Assembly: GCA_945870115.1 (NCBI GenBank)
Contig: CAMBRH010000202.1
Span: 1 to 6,611, forward strand
Length of the DNA: 6,611 bases
Direction of reading: 5' to 3'
Source of the DNA: Chitinophaga pinensis
GTDB taxonomy: Bacteria; Bacteroidota; Bacteroidia; Flavobacteriales_D; Crocinitomicaceae
The position numbers and the translations under genes are program-made. The notes below the pieces were generated by a model. The model did not search any database. It was not told the origin of the DNA and saw only the letters and a program-made list of their open reading frames with translations. Numbering within the stretch: position 1 is the stretch's first letter; every line of letters begins with the position of its first letter. Below, one piece after another: positions 1 to 5,979 of this stretch.

Positions 1-10
1 AAATTTTCCT

Positions 11-18
11 TACATTTG
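11..18 (+). promoter_or_regulatory. Bacteroidota -7 promoter box upstream of ettA
   Basis: The sequence TACATTTG is a perfect match to the Bacteroidota housekeeping sigma -7 consensus TAnnTTTG. It ends 19 bases before the ettA ATG, so transcription would begin with a very short leader. The matching -33 TTG element would fall to the left of the window and cannot be checked. The match to the motif is seen directly; promoter activity is inferred. Confidence 0.6.
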
Positions 19-37
19 CATTTCAAAAAATAATCTT

Positions 38-1723
38 ATGGCTGACGATAAAAAAATCATATTTTCAATGGCTGGAGTTTCTAAAAATACTCCTCAAGGA
101 AAACAAATTATTAAAAACATTTACATTTCATTTTTCTATGGTGCAAAAATTGGTATCATTGGTTTAAATGGTTCAGGAAAATCTACCGTAATGAAAATTA
201 TTGCAGGTTTGGACAAATCATATTTAGGAGATGTTGTTTTTGCAGATGGTTATTCTGTTGGATATTTAGCTCAAGAGCCAGAATTAGATTTGACAAAAAC
301 AGTCAAAGAAATCGTAATGGAAGGCGCTCAAGAAACAGTTGATGTCTTGAAAGAATATGAAGAAATCAATAATTCTTTCATGGACGAAGAGATTTTGAAT
401 GACCCTGATAAAATGGATAAATTAATTGCGCGGCAAGGACTTGTTCAAGATAAAATCGATGCTTTAGATGCATGGGAATTAGATACAAAATTGGAAAGAG
501 CAATGGATGCCTTACGATGTCCACCAGATGATCAACTGATTGAAACTCTTTCTGGAGGTGAAAAAAGACGTGTTGCCTTATGTCGTTTATTATTGCAAAA
601 TCCAGATGTATTATTATTAGATGAGCCAACGAATCACCTTGATGCAGAATCAATTGATTGGTTAGAACAACATTTGCAACAATACAAAGGAACCGTAATT
701 GCTGTTACGCACGATAGATACTTCTTAGATAATGTTGCTGGTTGGATATTAGAACTTGATCGTGGAGAAGGAATTCCATGGAAAGGAAATTACTCTTCTT
801 GGTTGGAGCAAAAAGGGAATCGCTTGAAAGAAGAAGAAAAAACTGCTTCGAAACGTCAAAAAATGCTTGCTCAAGAGTTAGATTGGGTACGAATGAATCC
901 AAAAGCGCGTCAAGCAAAAAGCAAAGCACGTCTGCAAAATTACGACCGAATGCTTTCTGAAGACTTGAAAGAAAAAGAAGAAACATTGGAAATGCCTATT
1001 CCGAACGGACCACGTTTAGGGAATAATGTAATTGATGCAGAACACGTTTCAAAATCTTTTGGAGATAAATTATTATATGATGATTTGAATTTCAAACTTC
1101 CTCCAGCTGGAATTGTAGGAATTATCGGACCAAATGGAGCGGGAAAAACGACTATTTTCAAAATGATTATGGACGAATTACAAGCAGATTCCGGTGAATT
1201 TAAAGTAGGTGAAACTGTTGTAATTGGATATGTAGATCAAACGCACAAAGACATTCACGAAGATAAAACTGTTTATGATGTCATTTCAAACGGAGCTGAA
1301 TATATTGAAATTGGAAATCAAAAAATCAATGCTAGAGCTTACGTTTCTAAATTTAATTTCAATGGTTCAGATCAAAACAAAAAAGTTGGAATTTTATCAG
1401 GAGGAGAAAGAAATCGTTTGCATTTAGCAATGACTCTCAAAACTGAAGCTAATGTATTACTTTTAGATGAGCCAACTAATGATATAGATGTCAATACTTT
1501 AAGAGCTTTAGAAGAAGGAATTATGAACTTTGCAGGTTGTGCCGTAGTAATTTCTCACGACAGATGGTTTTTAGATAGAATTTGTACGCATATCATAGCA
1601 TTTGAGGGCGATTCACAAGTTTATACGTTTGAAGGATCTTATTCTGAATACGAAGAAAATCGTAAAAAACGTTTGGGTGATTCAGCTCCAAAAAGAATTA
1701 AATACCGTAAGTTAGTTAAATGA
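38..1723 (+). CDS. ettA: Energy-dependent translational throttle protein EttA (ABC-F ATPase)
   Basis: This is a cytosolic ABC-F protein with two ATPase domains and no membrane segments. In the family, EttA binds the ribosomal E site and gates entry into elongation according to the ATP/ADP ratio. The first domain has Walker A GLNGSGKST at residues 42-50, signature LSGGE at 171-175, Walker B LLLDEPTNHLD ending at 202 with catalytic Glu196, and switch His225. An arm-like insertion lies at about 90-140. A charged linker at about 245-325, the P-site tRNA-interaction region in ABC-F proteins, joins the second domain. That domain has Walker A GPNGAGKTT at 364-372, LSGGE at 453-457, Glu478 and His507. 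The length of 561 residues is close to the 555 of E. coli EttA. All catalytic motifs are intact. The ATG start gives the usual N-terminus and lies just below a promoter box. Other ABC-F paralogues are less likely because of the length and the near-colinear EttA-type linker. Confidence 0.95.
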   Translation: MADDKKIIFSMAGVSKNTPQGKQIIKNIYISFFYGAKIGIIGLNGSGKSTVMKIIAGLDKSYLGDVVFADGYSVGYLAQEPELDLTKTVKEIVMEGAQETVDVLKEYEEINNSFMDEEILNDPDKMDKLIARQGLVQDKIDALDAWELDTKLERAMDALRCPPDDQLIETLSGGEKRRVALCRLLLQNPDVLLLDEPTNHLDAESIDWLEQHLQQYKGTVIAVTHDRYFLDNVAGWILELDRGEGIPWKGNYSSWLEQKGNRLKEEEKTASKRQKMLAQELDWVRMNPKARQAKSKARLQNYDRMLSEDLKEKEETLEMPIPNGPRLGNNVIDAEHVSKSFGDKLLYDDLNFKLPPAGIVGIIGPNGAGKTTIFKMIMDELQADSGEFKVGETVVIGYVDQTHKDIHEDKTVYDVISNGAEYIEIGNQKINARAYVSKFNFNGSDQNKKVGILSGGERNRLHLAMTLKTEANVLLLDEPTNDIDVNTLRALEEGIMNFAGCAVVISHDRWFLDRICTHIIAFEGDSQVYTFEGSYSEYEENRKKRLGDSAPKRIKYRKLVK

Positions 1724-1730
1724 AAATAGC

Positions 1731-1796
1731 TATGAGTTATGAATGTTGAGTTATGAATTACGTTCAACACTCATAATTCAAAATTCATAACTCATA
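1731..1796. repeat. Imperfect inverted repeat built from GAGTTAT/ATAACTC heptamers
   Basis: Arms 1731-1756 and 1771-1796 (26 bases each) are inverted copies separated by a 14-base loop. They differ at two positions: one would be a G-U wobble in RNA and the other a true mismatch. Within the arms the unit GAGTTATGAAT recurs at 1734-1744 and 1748-1758, and ATAACTCATAACTC occupies 1787-1800, so the element is made of tandem short units as well as being palindromic. It fills nearly all of the 84-bp gap between ettA and the VF530 gene. It is followed by an A-run, not a T-run, so it is not a standard intrinsic terminator on the plus strand. It may be a dispersed intergenic repeat or an mRNA-stabilising or processing hairpin; that role is inferred. 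Confidence 0.8.
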
Positions 1797-1807
1797 ACTC
1801 AAAAAAA

Positions 1808-2011
1808 ATGGATCCACTTCACGGAATAACTTTAGAAAAAATCGTGACTGAACTATATGAAAAATATGGTTGGGAACATTTGGGCTATTTGGTAAATATT
1901 AATTGTTTTAAAAACAATCCAACTATAAAATCAAGTTTGAAATTTTTAAGAAAAACTCCTTGGGCAAGAAAAAAAGTAGAGGATTTATATGTTGAAAGAC
2001 TATGCAAATGA
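1808..2011 (+). CDS. VF530 family (DUF2132) small DNA-binding protein
   Basis: This 67-residue protein covers the whole VF530/DUF2132 family, named after a Vibrio fischeri protein annotated as DNA-binding. Recognisable conserved stretches are DPLHGITLEKIVTELYEKYGW near the N-terminus, then NCFKNNPTIKSSLKFLRKTPWARKKVE towards the C-terminus. It is small, basic at its C-terminal half, and has no signal peptide or membrane segment, so it should be cytosolic. The cellular role is not established. It lies 84 bp after ettA on the same strand, behind the heptamer inverted repeat, and I see no clear promoter of its own, so read-through from ettA is possible. The ATG is preceded by an A-run, typical of Bacteroidota start sites. 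Family assignment is from recalled motifs and is strong; function is not. Confidence 0.9.
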   Translation: MDPLHGITLEKIVTELYEKYGWEHLGYLVNINCFKNNPTIKSSLKFLRKTPWARKKVEDLYVERLCK

Positions 2012-2035
2012 ATGATTTAAAATAAATTAAATCAT
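2012..2035. repeat. AT-rich perfect stem-loop after the VF530 gene
   Basis: ATGATTTAA at 2012-2020 and TTAAATCAT at 2027-2035 are perfect inverted copies around a 6-base loop. The structure begins directly after the VF530 stop codon. No T-run follows on the plus strand and the stem has only two G-C pairs, so a weak terminator or a 3'-end protecting hairpin is possible but unproven. Confidence 0.4.
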
Positions 2036-2119
2036 AAATAATTGTTAATTTCACCCTAAAAATTGCTTGTGGTATGGTATTTGAAAATGCAATTCCAAAC
2101 TTAATTAAAATATAAAATT

Positions 2120-3754
2120 ATGAATAAATTAGTACTCTCAATTTTTTTAGCTGTTATCAGTATTTCAGCTTCTTATTCTCAAATAACTTCAAATGTTGTT
2201 GTTTTTTCTGAAGACGGAAATCCATTTTATTTAGTCATAAATGGAATAAAACAAAATGTTGAACCAAGAACAAATATGAAAGTTGTTGGTCTAACGAATA
2301 ATTCAAATCACGTAAGAATCCTTTTCAAAAATGAAAGTATTCCAAGTCTTGACAAAAAAATCTATTTTGACACAATGGGTTTTGAAGCGACAATGAGAAT
2401 TACAAGAACAAAGAAAAAAGGCTATAAGTTAAAATACTTTGGTGAAATCCCTTTGAATAAAGTTCCTGTTGATAACAACCAGTGGATTACAACTTATTCA
2501 AGCACAGAATTAGGGTCAACAAATAACGGAACTACAAATAATAGTAATTCAAATACTAATATTGGTACATCATCCAATGGAAATTCGAACACCAGTACTT
2601 CAGGGTCAACTAATACAAATACTTCAAGTGGCACTACTAAAGAAGAACTTGTAGAAATGAATGGAAATACAATTGGAGTAACAAATAATGGTACATCAAC
2701 TTCAACAACTACAACAACTACGAGTAATACTGGAAATACTGTTGTGACTTCAAACAATTCAGGTTCAGCTTCTGCTTCCGCTGATTTAAATTACATTTGG
2801 GTTCAAGGCTCAGCTCACCATTTTTCAGCTGTAGAGATAGACAATATTTCAACATCAATGATGGGAATGAATGTAAATGAACAAATTAAAACAACAACAG
2901 ATTTTGTTTTGTTAATTAATTCAGTAGCTTCAAATGGAAATGCTTCAGGTACTTTGTATTTAGTTAGTTTTAAAGTCACTGATTCAAAAAATAATGTTTT
3001 AGCATCTTTAAATGATATACCTAAAAGTGCAATTCAAGGTGAAGTTTCTGTGGATAGAAAAGGACATTTTACATTTTTAAAGAAAGTGTTTTTAATCACT
3101 TCTGGAGCAAGCAATGTTTTGGCTTACGGTTCCGCTACTGATAACTCAGTTCAAGTTGGTGGACAAGCAGGTAATCTAAAAGTAGATGCTTACGCTGAAT
3201 TTAATCCAAAAACTGGAGCTTTGAAAGCTGGATACAATGTAAAAGAAATTAAAACTACTAAAAAAGTAAACGTTTCAGTAGATCAAGAAACAGAAATGAT
3301 TGATGTTTTTCCTTACGACTTTTTAGAATTGTTGGCTTTACCTGATGGTGCAATTAGTCAAGGAGATAAAATGACAGTAAAAGCAGGTATGTACACAATG
3401 AATGTTACCGCTAATTCAGTTCAAAATGGTGTTGCTCAATTAAATACAACGATGTCAACTGATAAATCTGCTGATATGTTTGGTGGAGGTGCAAATGGTA
3501 CTACTGGAGGAAGTGAAATAAATATGGGAATGGAGGGGTTTGAAGGAATGGAAGGAATGGAATTGACGCAAGAAGATAAAGATGCAATGGGAATGGCGAA
3601 ATCAATGTCACCTAATATGACTTGTAATATCAATTCAAACTTCAATTACGCTCAGGGAATGTTTCAAAATGTTTCGGGAACTGTAAATACTTCGATAGAT
3701 ACAATGGGAATGAAAATGACTGTTCAATCTGTTTTGGAAATGAAAAAAATGTAA
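2120..3754 (+). CDS. Secreted modular protein of unknown function, Asn/Thr/Ser-rich linker
   Basis: I do not recognise a function. Residues 1-20 form a signal peptide (MNK, hydrophobic core, cleavage probably at SYS-Q), so it should be exported. Residues about 22-115 form a compact domain (VVVFSEDGNPFYLVINGIKQ onwards) that resembles, from memory, the N-terminal part of Bacteroidota proteins that carry DUF4476; no DUF4476 is evident after it. Residues about 127-220 are a low-complexity linker almost entirely of Asn, Thr, Ser and Gly, with a Thr run at 196-201. Residues about 222-450 form a second, probably beta-rich domain. A Gly/Met/Glu-rich loop follows at 453-500 (GMEGFEGMEGM). The C-terminus (about 505-544) looks folded and ends in MKKM. 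There is one cysteine (Cys502), no lipobox and no clear type IX secretion C-terminal domain, so a periplasmic location is as likely as the cell surface. It appears monocistronic, with its own terminator. Confidence 0.85.
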   Translation: MNKLVLSIFLAVISISASYSQITSNVVVFSEDGNPFYLVINGIKQNVEPRTNMKVVGLTNNSNHVRILFKNESIPSLDKKIYFDTMGFEATMRITRTKKKGYKLKYFGEIPLNKVPVDNNQWITTYSSTELGSTNNGTTNNSNSNTNIGTSSNGNSNTSTSGSTNTNTSSGTTKEELVEMNGNTIGVTNNGTSTSTTTTTTSNTGNTVVTSNNSGSASASADLNYIWVQGSAHHFSAVEIDNISTSMMGMNVNEQIKTTTDFVLLINSVASNGNASGTLYLVSFKVTDSKNNVLASLNDIPKSAIQGEVSVDRKGHFTFLKKVFLITSGASNVLAYGSATDNSVQVGGQAGNLKVDAYAEFNPKTGALKAGYNVKEIKTTKKVNVSVDQETEMIDVFPYDFLELLALPDGAISQGDKMTVKAGMYTMNVTANSVQNGVAQLNTTMSTDKSADMFGGGANGTTGGSEINMGMEGFEGMEGMELTQEDKDAMGMAKSMSPNMTCNINSNFNYAQGMFQNVSGTVNTSIDTMGMKMTVQSVLEMKKM

Positions 3755-3778
3755 TAATAAATAAAATACTATAACGAT

Positions 3779-3817
3779 GAGAGGCTTTACAATAATGTAA
3801 AGCCTCTTTTTATTTTT
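3779..3817 (+). terminator. Rho-independent terminator after the secreted-protein gene
   Basis: A perfect 10-bp stem (GAGGCTTTAC at 3781-3790 with GTAAAGCCTC at 3797-3806, extendable by A3780-T3807) closes a 6-base loop. It is followed by a T-rich tract through 3817. It sits 25 bases after the stop codon of the secreted-protein gene. The T-tract includes the stop codon (3810-3812) of the convergent minus-strand gene, whose transcript would also form the stem but without a T-run directly after it, so termination should be stronger on the plus strand. Confidence 0.9.
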
Positions 3818-4673
3818 TGACTTTCAAACCAATAACATTTGGCAATTTCCAGAAATAATCATTTTTATCATTTGGATAGGTTTCAGAAACATAACTTCCA
3901 ATTTTTTCAATTTTTGTGTCACCTATTTTTAAATAAATGCTAGTTTGCGGTCCACCTTCCATATAAATTGCGTTGACTAATTTAAACGGAAATTTTTGCA
4001 TAAAAGCAATCATTTCATTGTGAGTATAAGGGGAGCGACAATAGATAAAATACAAAAATCCGTGTTCATCATTTGCGGTAATCAGCATACTGCATGACTG
4101 TTTTCTCTTATTCCATCCAATTGGTTTTCCATCGCAATCAAGCATTCGTAATCCTTGCGCAAAGCAAGAATAATCATTTTTAATTTTTTCAAACGGATTG
4201 CAATCTAAATCAAGAACAGTGCATTTAGGCAAAATCGTATCTTTCGGATTGAATGCAATCATCGATTTATAATTCGGATGCAAAGCTGCATTATTTGTGT
4301 GTTTGGAACTTTTTAAAAGTCCTTTGCTAAACATTTTCTTAGATAAATCATACATTCCTGCGTTGATGACAATGTCTAAATCAAAAGAATCTGCCCAAAC
4401 ATCTGCACTCAAAGATTTAATTTTTAAATCAGTAGCCATCATTAAGTGGAAATCAAACTGATTTGGATCAATTTTTAATAAGGTGATTTTAGAATCATTT
4501 ACAATCGACTTAAAAGGAGCATCTGTTTCGCAAAAATCTATTCCTTTACCAATATTTGACCATGTAACAGGAATTGTATCTAAATTTTTTAATTTATTAA
4601 TCGCAACAGAATCTTGTTGTTGCGAGCAAGAAATGAAAGGAAAAAAAAGAAATATAAAGATTATTTTTTTCAA
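3810..4673 (-). CDS. Phosphodiester glycosidase family lipoprotein (NAGPA-like)
   Basis: This 287-residue protein has a lipoprotein signal: MKKIIFIFLFFPFIS then Cys16, a lipobox of the FISC type, so it should be anchored in the envelope facing the periplasm or surface. The rest matches the phosphodiester glycosidase fold named after human N-acetylglucosamine-1-phosphodiester alpha-N-acetylglucosaminidase. The two hallmark stretches are INAGMYD at 103-109 (the family's N-G/A-G-F/Y motif) and MEGGPQTS at 238-245 (the usual DGGxSx motif, with Glu in place of Asp). The mature part has seven further cysteines (48, 151, 158, 170, 180, 194, 212), high for this background. The substrate in bacteria is unknown; exopolysaccharide or wall glycans are guesses. 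The only reasonable start is TTG: an in-frame stop lies at 4689-4691 with no ATG between, and the signal peptide begins at the TTG. It follows the membrane protein gene by 21 bp, probably one operon. Confidence 0.82.
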   Translation of the reverse strand: MKKIIFIFLFFPFISCSQQQDSVAINKLKNLDTIPVTWSNIGKGIDFCETDAPFKSIVNDSKITLLKIDPNQFDFHLMMATDLKIKSLSADVWADSFDLDIVINAGMYDLSKKMFSKGLLKSSKHTNNAALHPNYKSMIAFNPKDTILPKCTVLDLDCNPFEKIKNDYSCFAQGLRMLDCDGKPIGWNKRKQSCSMLITANDEHGFLYFIYCRSPYTHNEMIAFMQKFPFKLVNAIYMEGGPQTSIYLKIGDTKIEKIGSYVSETYPNDKNDYFWKLPNVIGLKVKK

Positions 4674-4694
4674 TATTAATTGGTTTAATCAAAT

Positions 4695-5813
4695 TTAAAC
4701 TTCGTCCCAATCGAATTTTTTAGATTGAATTGGAAACATGTCAAATAATTCTCCTGAATAATAAAATTGATAAGCAATCATTCCAAAAGAATATCCTTTC
4801 TCTTTGATTGTGATAGTTGAGCCACCGACTTTGGGATTTTTCTTTGGAACAGATTGTGGATAACCAACATTAAAGAGTGTAGCCAAAATCTCTGGTCGCT
4901 TGTCTATTGGGAAACCTTTTTTCTCCCATTGTACTTTAACTTGTTTAATGAAAATCGCAGCATACATATAGGAATAAAAATGATTTCTAAACGAAATTAA
5001 TCTATCAATTCTTTCCTGTTGTGGATTTTCAGTTTTAAAATCTAATAAGTTTTCATATTTTTCTCCCAAATAATATTCACTTGCAGGATCTTTCAAATTT
5101 GCTTCGATTTTTTGCGCAGTTAATTCCTTAATTCCAGTTACTCCTAAGGAAAATTTAGATTCGACAGAAAGAATTTTTAAAGGACCAATCCATTTTTTAT
5201 AAGCTTCACGATCTGAATTAAATAAACGAATTTGTTCGCCAACCAAACAAGAAACAATTAATCGTGCCTCAACATCAGTCATTTTAGCAACTGAATCAAT
5301 CATTTTTCTATCCTTTTCAACTGCGATTTTAAAATCTGTCCATTCTGACATGTTCATCCATTCATAAACACTAAGTTTGGTTCGCTTCAAATTAAAATTA
5401 CTTTTGTCAGTTTTGTATTGCTTTATTTCAGAAATATATGCAGCATCTTCTTTTAAATGTAAATCGGCAGCATCCAACATGCGCAACACTTCAACTACAT
5501 CATCTCCATTTTGGAAAACATGTAAAATTTGTTGAGCATTTGTAGGATAATATTTATTTAAAATTGAAATTCGATTTATTGCTTCATGCTTAAATCTAAC
5601 AATTTTTAAGCTATCATTACTTATTCCTTCTTTATAATCATTGCTGATTGTTTGTAAATAACGACTGTTCTTATCAACAGCACCGCTTTCATCAGTCCAT
5701 TTGTAATATATTGCAAAATAAGCTGCTGTTAAACCAAAGCCTATTACAGCGAAAGAAAATACAAAAAAATAAAATGGTATTTTAAACCATTTGCTACGAA
5801 AAAATTTCTTCAA
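4695..5813 (-). CDS. Membrane-anchored protein with lysozyme-like features, function unknown
   Basis: This 372-residue protein has a basic N-terminus (MKKFFRSKWFK) and one hydrophobic segment at about 12-36, predicting an N-in anchor with a large periplasmic domain. The middle region, LIVSCLVGEQIRLF at 185-198 followed by SVESKFSLGVTGIKELTAQ at 216-234, recalls the lysozyme/lytic transglycosylase layout: a helix with a catalytic Glu (Glu193 is the best candidate), then an S-x-G-x-x-G-hydrophobic segment. RPEILATLFNVGYPQS at 306-321 and SFGMIAYQFYY at 342-352 recall DUF1402-type proteins, which I believe belong to the same superfamily. No canonical SLT motif (ESxF...GLMQ) is complete, so activity is uncertain. 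TTG is the only plausible start: an in-frame stop lies at 5820-5822, the anchor begins at the TTG, and the first internal Met is residue 112. It is first in a likely two-gene operon with the lipoprotein glycosidase. Confidence 0.75.
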   Translation of the reverse strand: MKKFFRSKWFKIPFYFFVFSFAVIGFGLTAAYFAIYYKWTDESGAVDKNSRYLQTISNDYKEGISNDSLKIVRFKHEAINRISILNKYYPTNAQQILHVFQNGDDVVEVLRMLDAADLHLKEDAAYISEIKQYKTDKSNFNLKRTKLSVYEWMNMSEWTDFKIAVEKDRKMIDSVAKMTDVEARLIVSCLVGEQIRLFNSDREAYKKWIGPLKILSVESKFSLGVTGIKELTAQKIEANLKDPASEYYLGEKYENLLDFKTENPQQERIDRLISFRNHFYSYMYAAIFIKQVKVQWEKKGFPIDKRPEILATLFNVGYPQSVPKKNPKVGGSTITIKEKGYSFGMIAYQFYYSGELFDMFPIQSKKFDWDEV

Positions 5814-5832
5814 TTCTGATTAATTTAAAGAG

Positions 5833-5866
5833 CAAAATTAGTGATTTTATGTCATTTATACTGCAA
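5833..5866 (-). promoter_or_regulatory. Bacteroidota-type promoter for the minus-strand envelope operon
   Basis: Read on the minus strand, 5840-5833 is TAATTTTG, a perfect TAnnTTTG -7 box. 5866-5864 is a TTG that can serve as the -33 element, with a 23-base spacer at the upper end of the usual range. The -7 box ends 19 bases before the TTG start codon at 5813, the same spacing as at ettA. Both motif matches are seen directly; use as a promoter is inferred. Confidence 0.55.
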
Positions 5867-5913
5867 ATTACTAGTTAAAATTTTTAAAAACTGATTATTG
5901 TCATGTTTTTGTT

Positions 5914-5925
5914 TGATAGCTATCA
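5914..5925. promoter_or_regulatory. Perfect 12-bp palindrome upstream of paaA, candidate operator
   Basis: TGATAGCTATCA is a perfect palindrome lying 54 bases upstream of the paaA start, in the divergent intergenic region. It sits just upstream of where a -33 element would fall for the weak -7-like box at 5949-5956 (TTATTTTG). Phenylacetate operons are usually controlled by a repressor (PaaX or TetR-type PaaR), so a regulator site is plausible. No regulator gene is in the window, and the assignment is inference only. Confidence 0.35.
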
Positions 5926-5979
5926 TTCTGAAGTCTCTTATATTTCTATTATTTTGCAATTAATTGTAAAGTTAAGATT

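Noticed and set aside
378..653. Open frame antisense to ettA
   Set aside because: It lies wholly inside a strongly conserved gene, has no recognisable protein features and no promoter, and is a by-product of ettA codon use. The antisense frames at 705-986 and 940-1161 and the same-strand frame at 778-960 are dismissed for the same reason.
1731..1796. Inverted repeat as a rho-independent terminator of ettA
   Set aside because: The stem is AT-rich with a 14-base loop and is followed by A-residues, not a T-run, so it does not fit the terminator model on the plus strand.
2042..2083. Possible promoter for the secreted-protein gene, with TATTTG at 2078-2083
   Set aside because: The box lacks the two-base spacing of TAnnTTTG and no TTG lies at a suitable distance upstream. 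The gene may well have its own promoter in 2012-2119, but I cannot place it.
2494..2757. Antisense frame rich in Val, Leu and Phe
   Set aside because: Its hydrophobic composition is simply the reverse complement of the Asn/Thr/Ser-rich linker codons, so it is not evidence of a membrane peptide.
3436..3645. Antisense frame opposite the Met-rich loop
   Set aside because: Its Ile/Pro/Ser pattern mirrors the Met/Glu/Gly codons of the sense gene, and there is no start context or homology.
4483..4698. Plus-strand frame over the start of the lipoprotein gene
   Set aside because: It overlaps the signal peptide and conserved start of the phosphodiester glycosidase gene on the other strand and has no features of its own.
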